Below are positions 12,101 to 23,624 of a DNA stretch of 64,000 bases, one piece after another. Source of the DNA: Asterella californica (taxonomy: Eukaryota > Streptophyta > Marchantiopsida > Marchantiales > Aytoniaceae); NCBI GenBank assembly GCA_036924285.1, contig JAYKYS010000018.1, positions 7,130,001-7,194,000 of the forward strand, in the 5' to 3' direction. The notes under the pieces were generated by a model. The model made no database searches, was not told the DNA's origin, and saw only the letters and a list, made by a program, of their open reading frames with translations. The position numbers and the translations under genes are program-made. Numbering within the stretch: position 1 is the stretch's first letter; every line of letters starts with the position of its first letter.

Positions 12101-12527
12101 TTGTTCCTAGCCGGATTGTACTCCATATCGGGCCTCGTTAGGTTGGCCAAGGCTTTTGCAGCTTCCTCTTGGACTGTGTTTTTGCCATCTCGCGCGAGCC
12201 TGCCCACCAGCCTCTCCATGGCACGCGGCACTGCAAATATCTGTGGAATGTTCTCCCTGGAGCAGGCTAAATTAGCCAACGCCCTTGCAGCTTCGGTTTG
12301 AGTACCCTCTGCTACTTCTTCGGAGATCAATGCCACGAGCTTCTCTAAAGCTCCAGGAAACGATGCCATCTTTACCATGTTTTCGTCCCGTTGAGCTAGA
12401 TTTGCGAAGTCCCTCGCTGCACGTTCGGACTGACCAGTCTTGGATTCTTCTTCCGGATGTACCATCGAATCCAACAGCCACTGGAGAACTACCGAAGTTG
12501 CGTCGTACTTCACTAATCCTTCCTCCG
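9181..12527 (-). CDS. Large last exon of U-box/armadillo-repeat protein: about 25 ARM repeats
   Basis: This uninterrupted frame of about 1115 codons encodes a solenoid of roughly 25 armadillo repeats of about 42 residues. Each unit follows a pattern like EAARAFANLA...EN...M..PGALE.LV.LLS..VP, with conserved A-A-F-LA and LV.LLS positions. ARM solenoids bind protein partners; in plant U-box (PUB) proteins they select ubiquitination substrates. The exon starts after a CAG acceptor at 12528-12530. Its first bases CG complete a codon with the G left by the upstream donor, giving AEEGLVKYDATSVV, so the join to the U-box exon is in frame. The stop is TAA at 9181-9183. Plant PUB-ARM proteins usually have far fewer repeats. 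No stop or frameshift interrupts the array, so the gene looks functional. Confidence 0.9.
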
Positions 12528-12871
12528 CTGTACATCATCCGGGGATTATAGAACAGTTTTAAGTTCACACATACCGGAGCAAGAAACTGCGCTACCCATT
12601 TTCATGCAGGGATCGTGCTCGTAATCAATTACAATGAAGAATTCCGAGTTTCAGGACTTCAGGACTTCCTAAGAGGTAAACGCTATTTGTGTGCTCTACA
12701 TTGACGGGAAGAGATGCGTTCCAATAGCAGTTATTAGCTCGCATCAGCGTCAACGGAGTGGCACTCATGAGCGCACAATTCTCAGGGGAAAGGCAGTTTC
12801 AAGTGGAAAGTAAGCTACCAAGTGAAGTCATTATACACTACTCATTTTCTCTTTCTTCTCATGCACCTTAC
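12528..12871 (-). other. Phase-1 intron between U-box exon and ARM exon
   Basis: The donor reads CCGTAG/GTAAGG at 12871-12872 and the acceptor TGTACAG/CGGAGG at 12527-12528 on the minus strand. Removing the 344 bases joins G to CG as a GCG codon and keeps both flanking frames open. Confidence 0.75.
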
Positions 12872-13417
12872 CTACGGATCCGTGGGAGGGAGAACTTAGC
12901 AGAGCTGCACTTTTCATGTTCGTCTCCACTTCCTCTGCAATGGGAGCCAGCGCTTCTTGGTCACGATCAACCGTCGACTCGGACAGTTGCATTATAGCTT
13001 GGCGCCATTTCTGGCACTCGGTGTCAGTTTCCGCCCACTCCAGAACGTTCTCCAGCATCACGATCGCATCATCGTCGTGGCCTTCCTTGGCCAGCTCTAA
13101 AGATCTGTTGCGATATGCTAGGCGACGTTCGGAGCAGATGCTCTCCACGCCCTGGAGATGAAACTTCGTGAACAACCGTTCTCGCAAATCGACGTCATCG
13201 GACTTGATAGTGAGTCGCGGATCGAGAGAAAATTCACCCGTGTTGATTATGGTCCAGCGGTCGTACGTACAGTCGTCCGAACCTTTCACAGGATCGCACA
13301 TAAGCTTTCCAGTGATAGGATCGACGAATTCGCTGTCTTCATCCGAATGTAATAAGACCTTCGACTCCAGCTCTGGGTTCGGTACCTGCATTCGAGGACG
13401 AAAGCCCATCTCAGTTT
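12872..13417 (-). CDS. U-box exon of the U-box/ARM gene (likely E3 ubiquitin ligase)
   Basis: The exon encodes a degenerate U-box: VDPITGKLMCDPVKGSDDCT, then YDR and TIINTGEFSLDPRLTI. It keeps the DPIT..LM.DPV...D..TYDR core of a U-box (about residues 28-75 from the Met at 13409), while the usual CPI cysteine is replaced. The U-box folds like a RING finger without zinc and recruits E2 enzymes. After it comes a helical linker (RNRSLELAKEGHDDDAIVML) resembling a TPR-like hairpin, then the exon end. The start after a GACAG acceptor at 13418 is my best reading; the next upstream in-frame stop lies just beyond it. The missing cysteine may weaken ligase activity. Confidence 0.72.
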
Positions 13418-13652
13418 CTGTCGCAAATTAACCACGAGCCAAAGCACTTCCCAGAGACTGACGTAGAGGTGTTCGTGTTCGCCAGGCACATGCGTCTTTA
13501 GCAGTGCCGGGTGTATGATGGCTTCGGCTCAACTCCAAAATCTGTAAACATTGGAAACGAATACTTGCAGACCACAAGTCGAGTGTGGATTCCATATCTG
13601 AAATTCTCAGTTTTGCCTTAGAGGAAACTCGTGTTACCACGGGCTCAAGTTA

Positions 13653-14594
13653 TTAGCTCTTGAGATTAATTGAGTTCGTCCTGGTTGAAATTCTTCCGAG
13701 ACGCCTCGTTGTGGAAGCAACCTGGCCTGCTGCATCGTGATCTAGGTGGGTAACAATAGCGAGAGCCATTTCGATATCGACTGGATGCAAATTGAACGTG
13801 GTGGTTTTGATCAACCCAAAGCCCGGAAGTGTTTGATTCATGCTTCTCTCACACATGAGACCTATGGCAAAGTGGATGGACTTGATGTCTGTTTTGTCTG
13901 AAACGACCAGTTCCAGTGGGAAACCTCAAGTAAAAGACATACGTCAAGTGCAAGTTTGAAGTAGATGTCGAGGCAATTCTGGAGTGCTTCGAGCTTTTGC
14001 GATGTTTCCTTCGCATTCCACGTTTTGAACGATCCTTGCCTGTGGTGGAATTCAACATCATCAGCAGCCAACTCCAGCTCTTTAATCAGGGAGCCTGCAC
14101 AGATTATACCAACATCAGTATCAATCATCGCAATGTGCTCACACAGGCTTAGAGCCAGATTTGGTCTAGTGAACTGAACGCGTAAAACGCAGACGAAAGC
14201 TGATAGTCATGCAGACACAATGTGAGTACAATCTCTGACAGCAGTTGTGTCCATCGCAGTGCCAGAGGATGAGTCCTAGGAAGGTACTTCCGTGCCATAA
14301 ACTTGAACTACCTCATGGGACCCGTGCGATTGTAGATTAGTAAAGCACTCTGCAGTCGAAAACCCTTTCGGCTTACACCATGGAGACATACACACCTAGT
14401 TTTCTCCCGGCGACTGTGATGGGAAGCTTCTCCTTGAAAACTTCGACGTTGTCCTGTAGGTAGCCACCGAAAAGATCGATTTCCTTCCTTATTAACCAAT
14501 TATTCTGCCTTGACGATCTCACTTCTGATAGAAGATCAGTCAGCCTCTTCACTCCATCCAAAACCGGCAGACGAAAGTCCTCTTCCATGCCCAT
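13653..14594 (-). CDS. Upstream exons of the U-box/ARM gene: N-terminal helical (UND / MLKL-NTD-like) domain
   Basis: At least three open pieces on the minus strand lie just upstream of the U-box exon and read like the four-helix N-terminal domain of plant PUB proteins. They are 14594-about 14385 (starting MGMEEDFRLPVLDGVKRL, ending before a GTGTGT/GTGTAT donor), about 14174-13935 (FTRPNLALSLCEHIA, then LIKELELAADDVEF and ETSQKLEALQNCL), and about 13915-13653 (DIKSIHFAIGLMCERS and VDIEMALAIVTHLDH). Amphipathic leucine-rich helices and the order before a U-box support this. Exact splice sites are not settled: the joint near 13915-13940 would need a 45-base intron or a frame change. An additional small exon may lie in 13428-13640. 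Confidence 0.5.
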
Positions 14595-17500
14595 GAATGA
14601 TGACCAGACCTTGCTCGCAAAAGCTCAAAGCTTATCACTTGTCACTCAAAGCTTTTAGGACCAACACCCACTGAATTCTAGTCTACGTAATTCCGGTGAA
14701 GTTCGAAGTGTGCCAGAAGAATCTCCACCTGCAGAAAAATGCCTGCGTGAAAGTTCATGGCGTTCATGAATCAGTGATCTATGAACGGTTCAAATCAAGT
14801 CAAGTCGATGACAATGCAGTGAATATCCCGTTGACGAACACACAGGTATTGCAGCAAGCAGATGAGCATTATGTAACCAAGAAACACCATTCTCATCCTT
14901 TACAGCCTGTCTAACGATATCATTCCCAATGCTTCTACTCTGTTCAACTCGACAAGTGGATTCTTGCGCGCACCGTGACGAGCAAATCCAGGAGGACAGA
15001 ACCAAATCAGGGACTATCAACCTCACACTCATAGACGAAGAAGATGGAGATGATCCACACTTACCCGATAAGCAAAATGACCTGCAACAGTCTATTCAAA
15101 TTCAACACCACCTCGGCATTGAGGTTGGTGTTGGCTCAAACGGTTTGCTGGTCTAAACCCAGTATCTCCTTTTGTGGAGATGGCCAAGAATCACAAAGTC
15201 TTATTCTAAAGATTCTTCCTTCCTAAAATTTTTCTCATTACGTGAATATGAATCACTAGAGGCCGTCATACGAGAAACAGTGGCGCAAGCAGATACCATT
15301 GTGTTTTATTTTAGTGTTCGAATATATTTTCCTTGTAATAGATCCTTCAGTTCTGAACTATTGTCGTGACCTGCCTTCATCATCATGTCTGATTGCTTCT
15401 GTAACGGTTGTGATGAATTCTGGCGGAACCAAAAACAGCAGCGAGTCATAAGGCAGAATTAAGATCGAGATTTCAGGAACACACAGCGAATCTCGTGGCC
15501 ATGTTACGATGGAGAGTTGAAGAACATACAGCGAGTCCCTTGGCAGTTATTCGTACTCATGAACAGAAGTTCTTGTTGAGTTACAGTCACTACACCTGTC
15601 TACCTGTCTTGCACAGGAAAATAGTACGAGTTTATCCGGGCGGTCGCTTTCAAATACAACCACTGAGCTGAAGTGATAACCGTGGAAAATTTTGGACCAC
15701 TTTGTTTGCTGCCGGTTTTCTGTTCAATACTACTCGAAACTGCATTGACTGACCGATTCTTCAGTTGAGGGCTCGTCGGGATAAAAGTACGGACCACTTT
15801 CTGTTCCAGATTACTGTCGAGTGAATCTGGATCACCCACTGGTCCCTAAATAGTCAGTGAAGTTCAAGGCCGATGCTCGGATTCCATTTGAAGCGTGCGT
15901 GCATGGCGCTTACGGTCACTTCTCTCGTGGCAATCTCTAGCCTTTCCTGTTCAGATAAACCTCATGACTTGGAGTTCATATCAACATTATGATCACCACA
16001 CGACTTTTGAAATTTAACTTTCGTGATAACTAAATTTAACTTCATGTTTCAACTTCCCGTGCTAGATATTGATTCATAGACAGATTTCGTATTCAGGCTT
16101 TCTTCGAAGCTTATGTTAAGCAAAACGGAGAATTCTGGCGACCACATTGCGCACTTGCTCCTTCGCTGTGCTTTCATGTGCGCGGTAAGAATCCTCCTTC
16201 TAGGACAAGTCACCTGCACTGATCCTCTCCCCACAGAATCTCTAGTGGGAACGGAACTCCTCATTTTCTTCGGCATGGGGCTTATAGCACGGCTCAGCTC
16301 CCGGCCAAACAGTTGGAGTGTCGAACTGGACAGAATGAGGGACTTGAGGTCAAGGTAGATCGCAAAATGGTGCCAGCGAAAAACTAGTAGAAAACTGTTT
16401 TGCTAGCGAAGCTGCGCTGGATAATGCATGAGGGACAGATGACTCGCTTATGATAATGACCGATATTCTGTCCCGTACTGCACTAGAGCATCTCTAAGGA
16501 AAGCTTGACCCGCTGAGCTCGCCTGATATAACGCCATTTGAAAGCTGTCACTGCTTTAATACTTCCAATTTTGTTATCGCTACTTGAGCAGCAACCTCGA
16601 GAGGATGAAACCGATGTGGAAGAAAAGTGAAGGTATGTGGTCGACTGTTCATGATCAGGTACGTGCGTTGTGGAGTGCCCAAATCACTGACTTCTGGATT
16701 AAGATTTCCACAGGACTTGAGGTTTTGCAGGCCTGGCCCATGCCAAGGTCTGAGGGTTTCATACTATGACGCGCAAGCTAAACTTGCGAGCATCAGGAAC
16801 AAGTCACTTTAAAACCCCTGTGATACCGTACTTTGCGGTCTGATTCGGCACCCAAATTACGTGAACTTCATAGACAAAATTCCTGGAAATTACAAGAGTA
16901 CAATGCAAAATCTCCAAAGTAGAAGAATTATTAAGATTCCAGTATATTCGTATGGACAATGAATAAATAATGTAATAATGTGAAAAACTTTAACGTTAAT
17001 AAAAAAGTTCCAGAAGTTTGCCGAATTCCTTTTTACTTTCAATCTTGAAAGTACATATTTGCCAAACTAGTGCCGAATCTGAGCTCGAAGTACGGTAGTA
17101 GTATGATCAAGGGGCTTTCACATGGCTTTTAATCGCAGAAGCAACTCTGGTAAAACCAGAATTCGTTTCTTCTCATTATACTTTTTGCCCAGAAACTTTG
17201 CAGTTTTGTTGGAATATTTTGTTAGTCTTTCTTCTCTTCTCTTCCCTTCTTTCTCTTACCCGTTCATTGTTCCCCAGGTTGGGTGGTACTGTACCCTTCT
17301 CTCGCGGGTGGTGAGGTGGAGGGCGTAAGCGCTGGCGTTTCCTGCCAAGGACATCTTGCTGCCGAAGCCTGAGCAATCACAAGTCTTTAGCACTGACTCA
17401 CATCGCACTCAAACCGGCGACAACCAGCTCTCTACGTTATGGGGCTGTCGCCGCAAAGCCGCTTCGAAGCGGCACCCCGTTCAGCCCTCAGCCGCTCGCC

Positions 17501-18409
17501 CAGATCATGATCCAACCGGGAGGAACGCAAAGAGTACGATGAAATTCGACTTTTGTCTTGAATTCTAACGCAGCCTTTTATACACCTAGTACGTAGACGA
17601 GGAACTGACGATCTAGATTCTATCGGGACTGCCAATGATGTCAGTGGCTATATTTAAATCTCCATGGCTGTACTCTCGATGAGAAACTTCGAAAATCCAG
17701 TTGCACTGACACTGATGTCAGTGGCTATATTCAGATGGCTACATTCGATCAGAGTCGCAAGATCACACCGTTCATTCGGGAGCTAGTGCGGACCAAAGGC
17801 CAGAAATCCGGCCTACAGAAATCTGGACAGTTGGCGGAAAGACTTCACTTTACACTATGTCAGGTCTAATTCTTCTGTAAATGGTCTGTAGTTCGCTTTA
17901 CAGTGCGTTGTTTCTAAACGGATGGGTTTTGGTCTTCAGTACTAAACTTAGATTCAGACAATTCCTACTATGGGTCTTGCTTTGCTTTGGTTCTTTGTTA
18001 CGGTCTTTGGTCCCGTTAGTACTCTTAGTAGTAGGTTTTACTCACGTCTGGTTCATACAGCGGTTTCTATTTCACATTCTCTCGAATAAATATGCATGCT
18101 GGCGAAGTCATCAACGGGAAAACGTAGAAATAAGAAATAGAATAAGGATAGATTTTCTGATGTTGATTGGTTCTGTCATGGTCGGGAAGAAGTTTTGTAT
18201 TCAGATAATGTAAAGAAAATTTATTGAATTGATTATTATCAAATGGTACCTTCTGCAATTTATGTTATCAATAAATATTATATATATAATAATTTAAATA
18301 AAAAGATAAATATTTAATATTAAACGAAGAAACTGATGCTACAAACCAAGACATACCACCATAAGGCAAAGCAGACCAGCACAGTTCTAAAAGTACAAGT
18401 CCAAGATCC

Positions 18410-18535
18410 CATGACTATTAATATAAAAATTTAATTAAACTTTAAATACAAATCCAATATCTAGGGACTATTAATATAAAAAGTCAATTAAAATTTAAAT
18501 ACAAATCCAATATCTAGTGACTATTAGTATAAACA
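18410..18535. repeat. AT-rich tandem repeat, about 57-bp unit, two copies plus a part
   Basis: GACTATTAATATAAAAA...AAATACAAATCCAATATCTAG occurs at about 18413 and 18470, and a third partial start (GACTATTAGTATAAA) follows at about 18521. Sequence between copies differs by a few bases. Confidence 0.75.
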
Positions 18536-18576
18536 TTCAATTTATCATTTAATCTTAAATAATAAATTAAATCTTT

Positions 18577-18623
18577 GCATATTTACCTCCTCCATCGAAA
18601 GATGGAGGAGGTGAGTAATATGC
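18577..18623. repeat. Hairpin with GAAA loop and about 19-bp stem
   Basis: ACCTCCTCCATC (18585-18596) pairs exactly with GATGGAGGAGGT (18601-18612) around a GAAA tetraloop. The stem continues outward (GCATATT) after a three-base bulge. The stem word CCTCCATC recurs in the hairpin at 6022-6050. Confidence 0.8.
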
Positions 18624-20887
18624 AGGGTGATATGAATGTGTTGTGTGCTATGAATTGTGAATATGCATATACACTATAATGTACATGATGATCTCGTGAG
18701 TGTGTGCTTAGTTTGAGTCGACTCTATAGACCTTCAGCAATGTATTTTTCTCTAGGTGGAAACATGATAAGATTTTCATTCGACCACAAGTAGAGATGTC
18801 GTACTGAATTTGCTATTCACGCAGCGAGTGTAAATGAGACGGAAGAAATAAATATTCATCTTTGGATCAAAGATTAGCACAATAAGTGGAATGACGAGAT
18901 TGGACATCTAATGCCGTCTTTTCTTTTCATAATCTCATGTGCAATATATCATTTCTAATACTTAAAACTCAAAAAATGTCTCATATCTTCATCTGACCCG
19001 CATGTTTGATCTAAGTTTTTAATAATCAAACTAGCTCTAAACTAGACATGCAACATACCACTAGAAAACTTGTCTTCTAGAGCTTCCAACAAAGTAAGGC
19101 ATGTACGCAGAAAACAACTATTGAACTCGGGACGTGATGTTGAAGACAACGATGCTTTGCAGTCAGAGATTCTCGATTAGTGACGTCTTCTTTGAATATG
19201 ATCTCCATATCAAATTTACAACATAGCTCTCTTGACTCACTTGCAGCAATTCCCAAGAAGTTCCACCACTAAACTCCAAGTCGTTCGTTCAAGGTCAACC
19301 AAGAGATGTAGGTGAAATCATTCTTCTCCACGTTGTAATCTGAATTTCGACAACTTATTGCTCCTAACTCATATCCAACTGGGCTCAAATTTCGCAATAA
19401 ATTTCCTCTGACCGCTCACTACTACTCATAGAAATTTCAGCTTTATATCTCAAACAAGGTGCTCAAAATGGACCAAGACTTTCGTCTGTGTTAACTTATG
19501 AGCTTTGCAGACCCCGGTGGCTAAAATCTATGATTTCAACACCTTCTCTTAACCAAACGAGTTGAAATCGCACATGCAGTAAGTTGATAAGGCACATGTC
19601 AATCTTGGAGGATTTCACTCCGAGATTCGATCCCATGCTCATGATACAACTCATTCTTTGAATCCAAGCAAAATGATTTTATTTCTACCTCACTACTGTT
19701 ACAACCAACTTTAATCGACCATTTTGAGATCAAATCCAAGCCAAACGCATGACAAACTTACATTAGTGCACCAACACAATGTCAACTATCAGATCCTTTG
19801 ACAATACTGAAAGATCATCTCTCAAACATTCGAGGCATTCAGAAACGTGACTCGAGATATCAGTTTGATCCCTCTAACTTGAACAATCATAACTCCACAC
19901 TCATAACTCCAAATCGATCAATCCTCCCCTCTAGATTGTAGTCCCATTTGAGAGATTTCCAACGAGACCTCACACTCTACAAATGACTCTCGAGAAGACT
20001 TTCAAAATCTCAAATCTGTCCATAGATCTTGATCGAACATGATTGATAAAGAATAGACTAATGAGAGAAAAGATTGGAGATCACCTTATCTCCTATTTGG
20101 TGCTATAGATCGAGTTGTAACCCTAAAACACTCCCACACCTTCAAGGGTTTGAACCAAAATACTTCGGACTCAAAACTTAACACAAGATAATCACCCTCG
20201 TCGAACGATAGAGTCAATTCCTTACGATCCTTACCTAATAAACGTAGATAATAATGACACAAGAATACACGAGATTTAGTACAAAATCTATACAATGACT
20301 TTGAATCTATCTACGATGAAAGGTTCGACAAAAAGAAAATGAGGAAGCCAAAGTAAGCTTAGGCTTGTCAGAATGATCCACCCCCATAAAAGCAAACGAA
20401 AAAGCTGACAAAAGGTTTGAAGATGTGACTGGCGGAGGACCACTACAGATAGGGTGAAAGTATAAATATCTTGTAAGAGATGATAGAGAGCTATGGTGCG
20501 TTTCTCAAACGAGAGGAATGGAGAAAGAGCTGCATTAGACGTTTGGTTAATTCGCTTGTATAGAAGACCTGAACGTCGTGACGTCCTAGTTTTGAAGCAA
20601 GAGAAATACGTAAATAACGAAAAACTTGGTGGGGACAAAGCAATATAAAAGGAAGGGCGGAGAGCGACAGAGGAGGGGTGTGATATATATCGATAAGTAG
20701 AACATTAGATTTGTGGTAGTTAATCTTGACCAACCGGTGGCAGATTGAAACAAGACCAGAAGTCCAATGTACAACGGAATGAGGGCTGGTCTAGCTGCAA
20801 GAAAACAATAGTGTCGTCTACATAGCACGTGAGAGAGAGAGAGATTGAGCCGTCTATCGGTGCTTGAATGAATCGCAAACCCTACGT

Positions 20888-23442
20888 TGTCATATCGAAT
20901 TTTGCATGAAGGTTGTTAGAAAAACGTGACGTTCTTGGTTGTGAAGATATGAACAAAGGCAAGAAAGAGAGAGACAAGCGCGTGAATGAGCGTCGTAATA
21001 TATATACGAACTCCCAATTTATATACATTGCCGGTTCTTTCTCCCTAAGAACCCAAAACTATGTAACAGAAGGAAGCGGTCTGTAATCTGCATCAAACCT
21101 CTTAAAAAGAAGTCCTTGAATCTCAACCCAGACCCAAAATTACAAAAGCGTAAATGATGTTCAATGTACATAACTTAGATTTACCATGTTGATAGGGTTT
21201 AAGCTCATGGGTTGTACTTACTTGTTGCCCATACACGCTTTTTAGTTGGTTTAAGTTTACTATCAGGCCTGCGTGTCGTTTTAGGTAGTTTAAGATTTAC
21301 GCTGGCTTTAGGGAACTTGACGTGGTAGCCTATGAGTGGAATTAAGTAACCACATGGTTTAAGGACACAAAAGGACAACCAAGTGGAGCTATGAACTCCC
21401 ACTGGTTCAATTTTATTTTTTGTGTTACTCTAAATTTAGAAACAGAGGTCTAAAGAGGATTTCGAGCATTTGGTGAGGACACTGCAAAATCCGAGAGCAC
21501 AGGAAGATAGAGCTTGTTGTGCCAAGCACTGTCAGTGAAATCCTTGATCGATTTGGATCAATAAACAAGGAATTATGCCAATTTGAAGTTCGAGTTGAGT
21601 CAGAATTGCATCATTTTTGTTGATTTTGGGGTTTTCAGTGTCAATTGTAGCAGAGTCAAGCAAATCGCTTCAAACCTTCGTGGTTGCGTTCAATGTCAGT
21701 AGGGCTATGACTGTCCAAAAATTTTCAAGTCATTTGAGTGAGTGAGTAATTCAGGGCGACCGCTGAAGCAAAGGGGGTCTGAAAAGCTCTCAATCTAGAG
21801 AGCAACTTCAAAGAACGAGATCTGGAGAACCGTGTACAATCAAGAGTCTCAACTTCACAGGGATGTTCAGCATCCTGTAGACTCCAAATCCTCTAAGAAT
21901 CTTCGAAAGTGATCGAGCCAATTTTCTGTTGTAGGTCGAAATAACTGTCTGAGTATCAAAAATTACCACAATATCTTTGCTCAGAACTTTTCTGTCCATA
22001 TCTCGGTGCTAGAATTTGATCTCAAACTGAAACTTAGTGTGTGTGCTCAGTGGGGACTCTTTTACATGTAGGAGAAGTTTAGAAGTCTAAACCTTCACAT
22101 ATTTCTCAATCCTGAGTGTCAACTCAAAGCAAGAGAAACATCCCTTTGCTAACAAAAAGAGCTGCACCAACATCACACAATTCAAACTCAAGTCCAAACA
22201 ACGTCCGTGTACAAGCCCTTAGCTAAAGCTAGCTACCACAAGCTGTACATAACCAACTAGAACTCTAACGAACTCAAAAGGACGAAAATCGTAGCGAAGG
22301 GACTGAAAAAAACATATCTGAAAACTTTCTTCTTTCGTCAAACCCTCTTTAGATGTCGATAAGGTCTTCCTTCTTCCAACTCCCGACAGCCAAGATATCA
22401 CTGATTTTTGATCGCAGGTGATCAAATCTCCAAAAACTCCCTCTTGCCGCTTAGAAACACGCACACCGCTCAAATGAATCGCCTGATCTGAGATCCGTCT
22501 TCTCTGGTAGGTAGATCTAGCTACCCTAAACCCAACGAGGATCCAAACAAGTTGCTTGGAGTTACAAGAAAGCACCTAAGAAATTTAGTCATAGGGAGTA
22601 AAAAACTGACGTAAATCAAGTCCTTGCGGTTCAAACTCGCTCACCACACCTAAACAAACAATCCAATCCATGTACGGTCTTCTCCTATGCATAGTTGAAG
22701 ACTTCTTGAGTGTGTAGGCATCAAGAACAAAGAACTTGGCTCATTGATCGTGAAGAACAACCCAACCTCAGATCGCAGAGTTGACATAAGTGCTTCCTTA
22801 CGAGTCAATTTCACCCAGAACTCTCAAATCGCTCAATGAAACTTAGTATTGACTTCAATTTACTGAAGAACTCGGCGTTCTGATCTCGATGGATCCAAGG
22901 ACAAAAAGTTCAAGGGGCTCCGGAACGGTCAGAAAGGTCCAATTCTTCTTCGCAGGTCACTGAAGCACTCTAAATCTTTTCTCAGCGTCTCAATTCTCCC
23001 AGTACACACTCCCCAATCCGTCACTTCATGAATTGTCTTAACCAACGCATAGCTTGGATAGATCTGAAGCCAAGAGATCTTGGGTGCTTGCATTAGAGCT
23101 CTCAATTCTCCAAACTATCCATCAGTAGGTCACAGAAACAAGCTAACCTCTTAAACTGCCCCTTTACGTTAGTCGCGTACGTGAAGGTTTTCATAGATAA
23201 TGAACAAGCAGACCTCTTGCAGACCGCAAATCCCAAACAGCGATAGTAAGCTAAAGCCAAGCTTGATTTTCTCATCTTCTGAACCTGGAAAGTTGACAAC
23301 GAACTCTACCAGTTGATGTAATGAAAGCGAAAATCCAAAGTTGTGTAAAAAAACTTATTTTTAGTCCTATAAGCATCTTTGGTGCGATAATGATAAGCAT
23401 CAAAAACAGATTTTTGGATAAGAGTCGGTCCACGACATGACA
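20888..23442 (-). repeat. LTR E copy 2, interrupted by an LTR B fragment
   Basis: Both arms match the solo LTR at 52038-54039. The left arm 20888-21152 is the LTR 3' end (TGTCATATCG on +, so ...CGATATGACA on -). The right arm 22127-23442 carries the 5' end, which reads TGTCATGTCGTGGACC on -. It is flanked by ACGT (20884-20887) and ATGT (23443-23446), explicable as a 4-bp ACGT duplication with one CpG to TpG change. No internal element genes are present, so it is a solo LTR. Confidence 0.75.
21153..22126 (+). repeat. LTR B fragment inside LTR E
   Basis: The reverse complement matches 41730-42665 of the solo LTR B closely, including the stretch around the TTGCTCTAGATTGAGAGC-like block. Both LTR B ends are missing, so this is a truncated copy, and no target duplication is visible. 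Confidence 0.7.
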
Positions 23443-23624
23443 ATGTATTTTGGAACAATTGAATGAGAAAAATTGTTACCAAGACATAAAGAAGATGGGC
23501 AAGAGAACAGCCTTGTCAAACTCCACGTTTAATTGGAAACTCAGGAGGAGATGACCGTTGACTTGCACCTTGGTTGACGCCATTGTATCAGATTTCGCGT
23601 GAAGATTGTCCAAGAAAATACGAG

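Larger units (their letters stand above)
14595..20887. other. Gene-poor spacer upstream of the U-box/ARM gene
   Basis: The promoter of the minus-strand gene must begin near 14600, but I see no clear TATA element. Open stretches here (for example 15600-15839, 16049-16276, 17881-18213) lack recognisable motifs. A 16-bp perfect palindrome lies at 17458-17473, and a 20-odd-base repeat (TGATGTCAGTGGCTATATT) at about 17637 and 17713. 18230-18580 is very AT-rich. 19000-20880 is repeat-like prose without coding signal. Confidence 0.55.

Noticed and set aside
17881..18213. 110-codon open frame rich in Leu/Phe/Val, looking like a membrane protein
   Set aside because: No start context, no homologous motif and no neighbouring exons; the hydrophobic look follows from T-rich DNA.
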